A stretch of 36,985 nt of DNA from Thermoplasmata archaeon (GTDB lineage Archaea > Thermoplasmatota > Thermoplasmata > Thermoplasmatales > Thermoplasmataceae), in contig JAKAAT010000001.1 in the NCBI GenBank assembly GCA_021802205.1, positions 1 to 36,985 on the forward strand. The letters run 5' to 3'. Below are positions 8,387 to 16,491 of the stretch, one piece after another. How positions within the stretch are numbered: position 1 is the stretch's first letter; each line of letters begins with the position of its first letter. The translations under genes and the position numbers were made by a program. Under the pieces are notes generated by a model that was given only the letters and a program-made list of their open reading frames with translations, had not been told where the DNA came from and searched no databases.

Positions 8387-9550
8387 ATGCGGGAAAATAT
8401 TGAAAATGCAAGGATAAACCGTTTTACGTATATACTGGGAAGTTCGATTTTCTCGTTTTCTATGAATTCTACACTGAGATTTTTTATACCAGTATTGATA
8501 CCTCTCCTTGTTACATCATTAAACATATCGGTTTACATGGCCTCACTTTTCATAACTTCTTACTGGATTGGATACACAGTGTTCCAGATTCCGTCAGGGA
8601 TAATCGCTGACCGTATAGGAGTGGCCAGGGTTGCTAAATTATCGTTTCTTTTGATGATAATAGTTTTTTCCTTTTTTTATTTTGGAAAGAATTCATATCC
8701 GGAAATTTTTATAATTCAGTTTTTCCTGGGCTGTTTTTCTGCAACCGTTTATGTCTCAGATACATCAACTATACAGAAATGGATTCCTGCATCCGGAAGG
8801 TCCACTTTTGTTGGAATTTATCAAACCGGGTTTTTTATCGGTGCTTCACTTGGTGAATATTTTATTTTAAGAGGTTTGAATATCAGCTTCAAGTTTCTTT
8901 ATGTTTCCATTTTGGTAGTTCTGGTTATTGCTGCGATTATTAATTTTGTATTTATGAAGGAGCCTGAAAAAAAGAAAATGAAAATCCGTACCAGAATAAA
9001 TAAAAGAATTTTTTACGTTGCAATGATAAGATTTTCAGCTGGTTTCCTGTATATTGGATTCGTTACCCTCTTTACAACATTTATAGTGTTTGATCATATT
9101 GTACCATATTCTAATGCATATCTATATGCCTGGATTCCGGCAGTAGGTGGTATAATTACATCACCCGTAGGTGGATGGATATCTTCAAAAATAAAACATG
9201 GAAAATCGCTGGTTTCTATAATTCCAGTAATAATTTTAGGAGCCACAATAATATATATTAACTATGCACCTGTTGCTGTAATATTCGGAATCTCATTCCT
9301 CTCGGGCATGCTTTACGGACTTTATGCTGGACCTTCCATGGGCATGGCATCTGATTTCAGCGGCGGTGACCATAATCTAGCATCTGCAAGTAGCATACTC
9401 AATTTCAGTTCCCAGGTCGGAGGAACAATATCACCCCTCATAATCGGATACTTTTTCTCTGTTTATGGAAATTTCCATATGGCCTTCATTATTGTAGCAG
9501 TTATATCCATATCCATTGTGCTAATACCTCTAATAAAGATAAAATTTTAA
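8387..9550 (+). CDS. MFS transporter, 12-helix
   Basis: 387 residues with about 12 hydrophobic helices, the usual size for a single-polypeptide MFS carrier. Motif A appears as GIIADRIGVARVAK (residues 71-84) in the loop between helices 2 and 3. A basic central loop (EPEKKKMKIRTRINKR) separates the two six-helix halves. It acts in the cytoplasmic membrane. The substrate is not evident; context beside an MBL hydrolase and acyl-CoA enzymes suggests an organic-acid or lipid-related solute. The stop overlaps the 3' end of the convergent AMP ligase by 4 nt. ATG start with AT-rich TATA-like DNA about 25 nt upstream (AAATTATTA). Confidence 0.88.
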   Translation: MRENIENARINRFTYILGSSIFSFSMNSTLRFFIPVLIPLLVTSLNISVYMASLFITSYWIGYTVFQIPSGIIADRIGVARVAKLSFLLMIIVFSFFYFGKNSYPEIFIIQFFLGCFSATVYVSDTSTIQKWIPASGRSTFVGIYQTGFFIGASLGEYFILRGLNISFKFLYVSILVVLVIAAIINFVFMKEPEKKKMKIRTRINKRIFYVAMIRFSAGFLYIGFVTLFTTFIVFDHIVPYSNAYLYAWIPAVGGIITSPVGGWISSKIKHGKSLVSIIPVIILGATIIYINYAPVAVIFGISFLSGMLYGLYAGPSMGMASDFSGGDHNLASASSILNFSSQVGGTISPLIIGYFFSVYGNFHMAFIIVAVISISIVLIPLIKIKF

Positions 9551-11055
9551 TATTTTTTGGCCCTAAGACTTGCTTTATCGATTTTTCCCACACTTGTCAT
9601 GGGTATCTCTTCAATGAAGATGAAATTAACTGGAATCCACCATTTCTTGATGTGCCCGGATTGCACCCTTGAACTCATATGCTCCTTTAATTTCTCAGTA
9701 TTTATATTTTCCGAGGCTTTAATCCAGGCAACCGGTCTCTCTCCCCATTTTTCATCTGGAATAGCAGTTACAGCACATATATCTACTCCTGGAAATTCCG
9801 ATATTATGGATTCAAGAATAGATGTAGGTATCCATTCACCGCCGCTCTTTACAACATCTTTAATCCTGTCCAGTATTTTTATGCCTCCTGTTTCTGTTAT
9901 AAGCCCCACATCACCTGTCTTAAACCATCCGTCCTCATATTCCCCTTCGTCCTTTCGATTAAGGTATTTACCGGGAAGCCATGGTGCATTAATCCACAGT
10001 TCCCCAATAACATTATTTCCCAGTATTTTGCCTGATTCATCCCTTACAGATGCACTGACCATGGGAACCGGATGTGTCACAGAACGCAATGATTCTATAT
10101 CGCTTTCCTTTCCAATTGATATGGATGTTGCAAGCATATCGGTTCCACCGTATATAGTTGAGAATTTTATATTCTTATCCTTGAGTTTTCTGGCTATGCC
10201 ACTGCTTATTGGAGATCCCCCTATCAACATTTTAATCCCGTTCAGATGATTATCAGTATCGTGTGAAATCAAATCATAAACCATTGTTGGTACGGCATTT
10301 AACCATTTAACATTGTGTTTTTTTATACTAGAGAGAATATTTTCCGGGTTATATTTCCCGGTTATTACGTAATTTGCACCAAGATATGCGGCATGGAAAG
10401 CAGAACCCCATGACCATATATGATAAAAGGGAATCAGTGAGAGAATGGTATCACTGTAATTCAGGGAGGCTGGAGACTGAAACATACCCAGTTGATAAAG
10501 TATGCTGAGTGCACCGTTAGCTGCCTTTTCATTGGTATACAGTACCTCCTTAGGCTTTCCCGTGGTTCCAGAGGTAAAGAGTATGGAATAATTGTCTGTT
10601 CCAGAAGTGATTTCCTCACGGTGCATATCGCTCACCAGTAATTCATTAAATTTAGTGTACTTATTATTGCTTCCAAGGGATATCACATGATCTTCCTGGA
10701 ATTCTTTCCCGATTCCTGCATTGAGAAAATCATCGGATGCAAACATATATTCCGCACCTGATTCCCTTACAGTTTCCATAGCCATATTCCATGGAAGTTT
10801 GATATTGACCGGATATACTATTGACCCGGTCATACTGGCTGCAAAGAGAAGTTCCATGAATTCCATGGAATTATAATCTGCAACAGCAAACACAGTTCCC
10901 TTTGAAATTCCCATTTTATTCATGGATGTGGATATTTTAGAAACATTCTCATATAGTTCCCGGTATGTTAGTGTTTTTTCAGCTATTACTTTATTTCCAG
11001 GGAATAGAACAGATGCCCGTCTCAAAATCTTTATTACATTAAATCCTTCACCCAT
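9547..11055 (-). CDS. AMP-dependent acyl-CoA synthetase/ligase (second copy)
   Basis: 502 residues. The phosphate-binding motif is TSGTTGKPKE (residues 161-170), with Glu where Gly is most common. TGDVGLITETGGIKILDRIKDVVKSGGEWI is the hinge and following region, and TSVGKIDKASL near the C-terminus holds the catalytic lysine. It is shorter than the 549-aa ligase and groups better with medium-chain or short-chain fatty-acyl ligases. It lies 8 nt downstream of the acyl-CoA dehydrogenase gene, with AGGTGG as a Shine-Dalgarno before the ATG, so the two are an operon: the ligase would make the acyl-CoA that the dehydrogenase oxidises. The 3' end overlaps the convergent MFS gene. Confidence 0.9.
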   Translation of the reverse strand: MGEGFNVIKILRRASVLFPGNKVIAEKTLTYRELYENVSKISTSMNKMGISKGTVFAVADYNSMEFMELLFAASMTGSIVYPVNIKLPWNMAMETVRESGAEYMFASDDFLNAGIGKEFQEDHVISLGSNNKYTKFNELLVSDMHREEITSGTDNYSILFTSGTTGKPKEVLYTNEKAANGALSILYQLGMFQSPASLNYSDTILSLIPFYHIWSWGSAFHAAYLGANYVITGKYNPENILSSIKKHNVKWLNAVPTMVYDLISHDTDNHLNGIKMLIGGSPISSGIARKLKDKNIKFSTIYGGTDMLATSISIGKESDIESLRSVTHPVPMVSASVRDESGKILGNNVIGELWINAPWLPGKYLNRKDEGEYEDGWFKTGDVGLITETGGIKILDRIKDVVKSGGEWIPTSILESIISEFPGVDICAVTAIPDEKWGERPVAWIKASENINTEKLKEHMSSRVQSGHIKKWWIPVNFIFIEEIPMTSVGKIDKASLRAKKY

Positions 11056-11063
11056 TTTACCAC

Positions 11064-12710
11064 CTAATTTTTCAGGCTCCTTTCCTGCCTTTCAACATGA
11101 ATCAGTGATTCAGCCGTTTCAAGGGCATCCTTATCGTAATCCTCCTTTTTAACATATTTCTGAAAGTATAGTTTACCCGCTTCTATAAAATCCTTGTTTC
11201 CTGTTTCGTTTCCTATATGGAGAAGCAGAATAGCTGCTATTGAATGCCCCATTATACCCATTAAATATTTTGCATGGAACTGGGCATGGCTATTATCCAT
11301 TGACAGAATTTTGTCTATACTATCACTGAGAAGCATGTAGCAGGAATCTGCTATCTCCCTTCCATCACTTATCTTTGAAATTATATCCTGGAAGTCAAGC
11401 AGCATTTTGATGTGTGCTTTTTTCTTCATGATGGCTTCTAACATGTCCAGAGCCTGTATATTGCTTGCACCTTCCCATATTGGGGTTATCAGTGCCTCCC
11501 TGTGCCAGCGTTCTATGGGAAACTCGGACAAAAAGCCAATTCCGCCATGAAGTTCTGTAGCCATCTGGGTAATTATGGATGAAGATTCAGCTGTAATATT
11601 TTTCACTATATGGGTCATCAATCTGGTATAATTGTAATCATCATCGTATGGTGGTTTTGTTTTTATTGATTTATTGAAAAGGTCTATGGTTTTAAACGTC
11701 AGTGCAACAGAACCCTCTAGAAGTATTTCCATATCCAGCAAGTCCCTTTTTATTCCGGGGTGTTCTAGAAGTAATGATCCAAAAGTTTTCCTTTTCATTG
11801 AATAGTAATAGGCTTCCAGGTATGCCTTTCTTGCTATTCCACATGCAGCTGCAGCGTTATCCAGCCGTGAGACCATGAGGTCCTCGGTGATATAATAAAT
11901 TGCCTTTCCTGCATCACCAAGCATCTGTGCCTCTGAATTTTCCAGTTCTACCTCTCCTGATGGCACACTTTTTGTTGCACTCTTCTCCTTGAGCCTCCTA
12001 ACCCTGTAGTTTAAATTGCCCTCACTATTTTTCCGGGGAAGAACAAAAAGTGATAAGCCTTTGGCACCAAGGTTATTGCCATGAAAGGCCGATGTTAGCG
12101 ATACATCTGCCAGGCCTGCATTGCTGGCAAAATATTTATCGCCCTTAAGATACCATAAATTATTTCCGGGTTCTGCCACTGTTTGATTGGCACCCAGATC
12201 ACTTCCACCCTGTATTTCAGTAAACCATGTTGCACCAAGTAATAAATTATTGGAGTTCCCAATTAATCCGGAAACATAGTCCCTGAAGCTATCAGGGGCA
12301 TATTTATGCAATGCATATGCTGTCTGATGTGTAAGTGTTATTATGCAGTATATGCCTGGGTCTGCAACAAGATAGCCCATGGCATAATGTTCCATGATAG
12401 ATTTTCCCTGGAAATACGGTCTATTTATTCCGAATTCTTTAATGAGCCTCTCAAGTGCATGCTTTTCTACCGGATTTATCAGAACACTATCTATCCTTTT
12501 GCCGTCAATTCCCCACATCTTCAGTACAGGAGGGGATATTTTGTCTATATAATCAGTGATTTCATAGAGCTGTTTTCCCGCATAGGCACCAAGAGAAGAA
12601 AGATTCAGGCTTTCTCCTGCGTAAAATTCCGCTATCTCCCTGAAAGGAAAGTCTATATCATAATGGTTCTTTCCATAAATGTTCGATATATATGAATATG
12701 AATCATCCAT
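11064..12710 (-). CDS. Acyl-CoA dehydrogenase, AidB-like subfamily
   Basis: 548 residues from the ATG at 12710. It probably oxidises an acyl-CoA to the 2-enoyl-CoA using FAD. ATWFTEIQGGSDLGANQT is the FAD/substrate loop of the AidB-type branch, MVSRLDNAAAACGIARKA is the conserved dehydrogenase block, and ELHGGIGFLSEFPIERWHREALITPIWEGASNIQALDML carries the WEG glutamate at the usual catalytic-base position. It is longer than classic 380-residue acyl-CoA dehydrogenases because of N- and C-terminal helical extensions typical of AidB. The track start at 12788 adds 26 residues encoded across the promoter. TTTATATA is centred 24.5 nt before the ATG at 12710, so that start is chosen. Operon with the AMP ligase downstream. 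Confidence 0.88.
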   Translation of the reverse strand: MDDSYSYISNIYGKNHYDIDFPFREIAEFYAGESLNLSSLGAYAGKQLYEITDYIDKISPPVLKMWGIDGKRIDSVLINPVEKHALERLIKEFGINRPYFQGKSIMEHYAMGYLVADPGIYCIITLTHQTAYALHKYAPDSFRDYVSGLIGNSNNLLLGATWFTEIQGGSDLGANQTVAEPGNNLWYLKGDKYFASNAGLADVSLTSAFHGNNLGAKGLSLFVLPRKNSEGNLNYRVRRLKEKSATKSVPSGEVELENSEAQMLGDAGKAIYYITEDLMVSRLDNAAAACGIARKAYLEAYYYSMKRKTFGSLLLEHPGIKRDLLDMEILLEGSVALTFKTIDLFNKSIKTKPPYDDDYNYTRLMTHIVKNITAESSSIITQMATELHGGIGFLSEFPIERWHREALITPIWEGASNIQALDMLEAIMKKKAHIKMLLDFQDIISKISDGREIADSCYMLLSDSIDKILSMDNSHAQFHAKYLMGIMGHSIAAILLLHIGNETGNKDFIEAGKLYFQKYVKKEDYDKDALETAESLIHVERQERSLKN

Positions 12711-12730
12711 AATAATTAAAGGGTTTTGAG

Positions 12731-12738
12731 TATATAAA
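12731..12738 (-). promoter_or_regulatory. TATA box of the acyl-CoA dehydrogenase-ligase operon
   Basis: Minus-strand TTTATATA, centred 24.5 nt before the ATG at 12710. It lies inside the N-terminal extension proposed by the ORF track, which argues against that extension. Confidence 0.55.
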
Positions 12739-12792
12739 AATATGGAACATACTAAAAATGTAAGTTTATTTTTATGGAAACCGTACAATATT

Positions 12793-13431
12793 TCATGAAA
12801 TTTTGGCGTTTAAATTGCCTATGATGTCGTATCCGTGAGATGAAAGAAGGTTATCCAGATGCAATCCGCTGAAACTATCTATTATTACATTACGGGAACG
12901 GGAGACTAAATTAACATCCGGAGAGTCGGTAAAACCCTCATTTATAGTAAGTAATTCTCCGGAATAAGAACCCATTGCAATATCTCCAGTTATTACAGAC
13001 CTGTTTTCATCAATGAGAATCATTTCATCAAGATATGGTATCTTATCACCGTCATTCCTCCATACTGTAACTCTCTTAGTCTTCAACCATAAAAGAGACC
13101 CTTCTTCATAAATTTTGTAGTTATTTATACCTTTGTCTTCATACATCTTTTTCGGGGAAACGGAAAATGAGTCAGCCTGCAAAGGGGCATATATAGGTAT
13201 TTGAAGTTTGTATGATATATATCTTGAACCTCTTGTATGGTTAGCAGTTGTAAGTACTATTGCTTCAGGCTTCCCGATTAAGGGCAATGCCTTTTCAAGT
13301 CCATGCACATAGGGCGGATCCACAAGAATAATTTCTCCATCCTTTGAAAGTAAGTGTCCTACCATTTCCCAGTCATATTCAGGATCCTGTGTACGCCAGG
13401 CGTATGTACTGTTCAGAACAGGTAGAAACAT
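12793..13431 (-). CDS. Degenerate metallo-beta-lactamase-fold protein
   Basis: 212 residues from the ATG at 13431. The fold is suggested by the strand-loop pattern IILVDPPYVHGLEKAL, then VLTTANHTRGSRYISYKLQIPIYAP, VITGDIAMGS and a closing LSSHGYD. The canonical HxHxDH zinc motif is replaced by TANHTRG, leaving one histidine, while the GD and final H positions persist. It may bind at most one metal, or none, and could be a non-hydrolytic or regulatory relative. The track's first codon at 13452 is TTG. The ATG at 13431 is preferred because GATATAAATA is centred 26 nt upstream of it. It precedes the acyl-CoA dehydrogenase operon by 82 nt, with that operon's own promoter between. Confidence 0.7.
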   Translation of the reverse strand: MFLPVLNSTYAWRTQDPEYDWEMVGHLLSKDGEIILVDPPYVHGLEKALPLIGKPEAIVLTTANHTRGSRYISYKLQIPIYAPLQADSFSVSPKKMYEDKGINNYKIYEEGSLLWLKTKRVTVWRNDGDKIPYLDEMILIDENRSVITGDIAMGSYSGELLTINEGFTDSPDVNLVSRSRNVIIDSFSGLHLDNLLSSHGYDIIGNLNAKIS

Positions 13432-13452
13432 AAAAAGGCCATCTATTATCAA

Positions 13453-13462
13453 TATTTATATC
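13453..13462 (-). promoter_or_regulatory. TATA box of the degenerate MBL gene
   Basis: Minus-strand GATATAAATA, preceded by an A-rich BRE-like stretch, is centred 26 nt before the ATG at 13431. Confidence 0.5.
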
Positions 13463-13610
13463 TTTGCGGGAACACTAGTAAGATCATAAGAATATGCTTC
13501 TACTACCATCTAGGGGAAATTTACATTTTTATTGTTAGAATTTTAGTTCTTTAAACATGAGATACTTTATTTCTTATATAATAATAAAGCATACAGTTTT
13601 ACCGGTAATT

Positions 13611-14393
13611 ATGCTGAGAATAATGAAATATCCTGGATCAAAAACGAGTGTAGTGGAAGATATCCAGAGAATATACGATCAGTCCGGATGCAATGTATTC
13701 GTTGATGTTTTTGGAGGATCTGGATCCGTTGCATTAAATATCCATTCCAGGAACATAGTTTACAATGATCTGAACAGAGACCTTTACATATTATTCACTG
13801 CCCTGAAAACTCACTTTCCCTCCTTCTATAGGGCTGCTAACGCACTTGCTATGGATAGACAATTATTTTTTGATTACTATGATGGCAGAATTGTAATGGA
13901 TAATGAAGCACCAGAAGTTGAAAAAGCATTTTCAATTTTCTTCAATTTCAATGCTGGTTTCGGAGGTATGGGGGAAACATATGGTAAAAAGGATAAATCA
14001 CTATACGGAACCTACCGCAAAAATGTATCTAACCTGATTAAAGCATCTCATTTAATAGGAAAAATGAAACTCGAAAATATGGACTTCAGGGTATTAATAG
14101 AAAAGTATGATTCCACTGACACATTCTTTTACATTGACCCTCCTTATCCCGGGAAAAACTGGTACGTGCATAATTTCACAGCAGATGATTTCATGGAACT
14201 GGGTAGAGAGGTAATGGTAATAAAGGGCAAATATGCCATGAATTTCAATGCACCAGATGCATTGCCGGTTAGAGTATTCGGAAAGCCTTCTTTTGTTAGG
14301 GAAGAGGAGAACCATAACGGAAAACCGGGTAAAACTGAATCCAGAAAAATAGCCTTTTATACAAATGTAATGAAACCCTCCGGAAAATGGTAA
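13611..14393 (+). CDS. Dam-like DNA adenine N6-methyltransferase (D12 class), orphan
   Basis: About 260 residues. KYPGSK near the N-terminus, DVFGGSGSVALN (SAM-binding motif I), YNDLN and the catalytic DPPY (residues 194-197 in track numbering) are in the order of the alpha-class Dam/DpnM methylases. It would methylate adenine, perhaps in GATC, on chromosomal DNA. No restriction endonuclease or specificity subunit is adjacent, so it looks like an orphan regulatory or housekeeping methylase. The track start at 13557 adds 18 hydrophobic residues not typical of the family. ATG at 13611 (or 13623) fits homologues better, although a weak TATA-like sequence exists before each. The recognition site is not readable from sequence. 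Confidence 0.82.
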   Translation: MLRIMKYPGSKTSVVEDIQRIYDQSGCNVFVDVFGGSGSVALNIHSRNIVYNDLNRDLYILFTALKTHFPSFYRAANALAMDRQLFFDYYDGRIVMDNEAPEVEKAFSIFFNFNAGFGGMGETYGKKDKSLYGTYRKNVSNLIKASHLIGKMKLENMDFRVLIEKYDSTDTFFYIDPPYPGKNWYVHNFTADDFMELGREVMVIKGKYAMNFNAPDALPVRVFGKPSFVREEENHNGKPGKTESRKIAFYTNVMKPSGKW

Positions 14394-14449
14394 GTACAGT
14401 CAAGAAAAGTATCAGTATAAATTTATTAAATAATCACACATAGTGATAT

Positions 14450-15235
14450 ATGGAATTCAGAACTGGATGCTCTGGCTGGAGTTATGACTTCTGGAAAGGA
14501 AAAGTATATGGTCTCTCTGATACACAAAATAATTTTTTGAAAATTTACTCAAAATTATTCGACACGGTGGAAATTGATTCTACCTTCTACGCTGCCCAGG
14601 GTGCAGATACCGTAAATAAATGGTATGATTCAGTTCCTGATAATTTTATCTTTTCTCCGAAAATGCCGAAAAAAATAACACATGAAGACCGTTTACAAGA
14701 GTGCGAAAATGACCTTGATTTTTTCCTTAAAAATATATTATTACTCAGGGAAAAACTGGGAATCATACTTATTCAATTACCGCCTGATTTTGTTTATAAC
14801 ATTGAAATCATGGAAGGTTTTATTGAAATGCTTCCTCAGGGCATTGAATTTGCGATTGAATTCCGACATACCTCCTGGTTCAGAAATGAAACGTATTCAC
14901 TATTGAAAAAATACGGGATAACAATGGCATGGCCCGTTCTTGATTATATAAGACCACCGTTGATAAAAACCACGGAAAACCTATACATTCGTTTTCTGGG
15001 AAATAAGGAACTAAATAAGAATCAACTGGGTGAAATTAGAATCAACAGACATGAAGAGATCAGAAACTGGGTAGGCAATATTATAAAAACCAGTTCTGGA
15101 ATAAAAACTGCTTTTATTTACGCTAACAACCATTATGAAGGTTTCTCACCAGCAACTATGAAGTATATAAGGAGTGAACTTGGATTACCCGATAATGCGA
15201 AAATGCTTGCCGACAGGCAGAAAAAACTGTTCTGA
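14450..15235 (+). CDS. DUF72 (YecE-like) TIM-barrel protein
   Basis: 261 residues, full length for DUF72. The signature GCSGWSY at residues 6-12, EIDSTFYA, SPKMPKKITH, LGIILIQLPPDF and IEFRHTSWF are all family blocks. The family has a TIM-barrel-like fold and is widespread in bacteria and archaea; no reaction is firmly established to my knowledge. Cytosolic, no signal peptide. The ATG at 14450 follows AT-rich TATA-like DNA (TTTATTAAATA) about 17-28 nt upstream. It follows the methylase gene by 56 nt on the same strand but seems to have its own promoter. Confidence 0.9.
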   Translation: MEFRTGCSGWSYDFWKGKVYGLSDTQNNFLKIYSKLFDTVEIDSTFYAAQGADTVNKWYDSVPDNFIFSPKMPKKITHEDRLQECENDLDFFLKNILLLREKLGIILIQLPPDFVYNIEIMEGFIEMLPQGIEFAIEFRHTSWFRNETYSLLKKYGITMAWPVLDYIRPPLIKTTENLYIRFLGNKELNKNQLGEIRINRHEEIRNWVGNIIKTSSGIKTAFIYANNHYEGFSPATMKYIRSELGLPDNAKMLADRQKKLF

Positions 15236-15280
15236 ATTTATTATTTAAAAAATATATTATTAATGCCTCAATATAATTAA

Positions 15281-15289
15281 TATTTTATA
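15281..15289 (+). promoter_or_regulatory. TATA box of the VirB2/VirB6/VirB4-like operon
   Basis: TATTTTATA is centred 26 nt before the ATG at 15311. It argues against the GTG start at 15290 used in the track, which lies directly after the box. Confidence 0.5.
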
Positions 15290-15310
15290 GTGTTTTTTCC
15301 ATTACCAAAA

Positions 15311-15568
15311 ATGTTAATTGAATATGCGGTAGCGTCGATAAATGCAATGCTGGGCAGGATAGATGATATAGCCATATCAGTATCTGCCATATTGATTACA
15401 ATTTTATGGATTCCGGTTGCCCTGAGTTTTTTCAGTACTGATGAAAATAAAAAATATATGGCCAGGGAAAAATTAAAAAACGCAACCATCGGAACAGTGA
15501 TATATATTCTTGCAGTCAGTGGCGTTTTATTCACAGTGTTTAACTATGTTGTAACAGGGAAACTATGA
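15311..15568 (+). CDS. Two-helix VirB2/CedA1-like membrane pilin candidate
   Basis: 85 residues from the ATG at 15311. An amphipathic N-terminus is followed by helix 1 (about 19-41, IAISVSAILITILWIPVALSFF), a basic loop (KKYMAREKLKN) and helix 2 (about 60-81, IGTVIYILAVSGVLFTVFNYVV). This helix-basic loop-helix layout with Gly/Ala in helix 2 is that of VirB2/TrbC pilins and archaeal CedA1. There is no class III (archaellin-type) signal peptide. It would sit in the membrane and might assemble into a DNA-conducting pilus. Its stop overlaps the next gene in ATGA, so translation is coupled to the polytopic partner. The assignment rests on topology and operon context, as such short proteins carry little sequence signal. 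Confidence 0.62.
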   Translation: MLIEYAVASINAMLGRIDDIAISVSAILITILWIPVALSFFSTDENKKYMAREKLKNATIGTVIYILAVSGVLFTVFNYVVTGKL

Positions 15569-16491
15569 ATTATGGGTCTATTTTTGGAGAAATTATAAAG
15601 GTATTTACTAAAATTGCAAGGTCATCGGTAATATTGCTCTGGCATCTAACTGTAAACTATGGTCTGAATCCCAAATATTCTTACACAGAATTTATAAATG
15701 CTAACCCTGCGTTTCTATCATTCTACAATTACCTGTTCAACAGCATTTATTCGGATATTATTGTCACAGTCATTTTATTATCTGCTGTTACTACACTGGC
15801 TTATAACTCTTTCATCAAACCTTATCCGGCTACAAGACTTGTAATAAAAATAATGATTTCATCTGTCCTATTTTTTGAATCCTATAAGATATCCATCCTA
15901 TTTTTAAAAATATCCCTTGTGTTTTATAATAGCATTTACACTTTGAAACCTGACTGGTATACTATTGGTATATCCGGGCTTTCCCCGGATAATCAGATCA
16001 TAGCAGTACTGCTCAATGGCTCATATATGCTTGCCATAATTCTTCTATTCGGTGTCATGATAATAAGGCAGGCACTCATATTTTTCTTTATCCTTTTCAT
16101 TCCTGTAGCTTCAATACTTTTTATATTTCCTGGAAGTGAAAAACACGTGTTTAAATTTTACAGAATATTTTTTGAAATTTCTTTCTTTCCATTCTTTTCC
16201 ATAATTATACTATATTTACTGGGCATGTTTAACAATCCATTCCTTGATATAGGCTTAATATATGTGGCAGCAACTGCACCACTGTTTTTTGTTACAGAAA
16301 TATACAGATATTTCCAGGGCAGTTTTAATTTTCTTGAATCTGACGCAATAATGTCTGATATATCATCAAACATGGGAGGATTTAGCCCTGAAAACATATT
16401 GAGCGGGGATTCGGATAGTATTATGTCTTTACCAAATTTAGCAGAGGAACTGATACCTGAAATAGTGAACAGTAAGGGTGAGATAAATTAA
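15565..16491 (+). CDS. Polytopic VirB6/CedA-like membrane channel protein
   Basis: 308 residues with about six membrane segments: roughly 64-81, 92-123 (long, perhaps two), 144-167, 168-190, 203-222 and 228-246, followed by a soluble C-terminal tail of about 55 residues. A small N-terminal soluble or amphipathic region precedes them. The length, helix count and position between a two-helix pilin candidate and a VirB4-like ATPase match VirB6/TrbL and archaeal CedA, the proposed inner-membrane DNA channel. It starts inside the stop of the preceding gene (ATGA overlap). No enzymatic motif is visible. Family identity is inferred from context; a profile comparison with CedA/TedA would be needed to settle it. 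Confidence 0.6.
   Translation: MNYGSIFGEIIKVFTKIARSSVILLWHLTVNYGLNPKYSYTEFINANPAFLSFYNYLFNSIYSDIIVTVILLSAVTTLAYNSFIKPYPATRLVIKIMISSVLFFESYKISILFLKISLVFYNSIYTLKPDWYTIGISGLSPDNQIIAVLLNGSYMLAIILLFGVMIIRQALIFFFILFIPVASILFIFPGSEKHVFKFYRIFFEISFFPFFSIIILYLLGMFNNPFLDIGLIYVAATAPLFFVTEIYRYFQGSFNFLESDAIMSDISSNMGGFSPENILSGDSDSIMSLPNLAEELIPEIVNSKGEIN
16477..16481 (+). promoter_or_regulatory. Shine-Dalgarno GGTGA deciding the VirB4-like start
   Basis: GGTGA, within GGGTGAGAT near the end of the VirB6-like gene, matches the archaeal anti-SD. It is 5 nt from an in-frame ATT at 16487 but 122 nt from the TTG start listed in the track. It points to a non-standard start near 16487. Confidence 0.45.

Noticed and set aside
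13557-13610. 18-residue hydrophobic N-terminal extension of the methylase as a signal or membrane anchor
   Set aside because: DNA methylases are cytosolic and homologues begin near KYPGSK; a later ATG explains it better.
15277-15534. Minus-strand 85-aa frame
   Set aside because: Shadow of the two-helix pilin candidate; the plus frame is better supported by its promoter and ATGA coupling.
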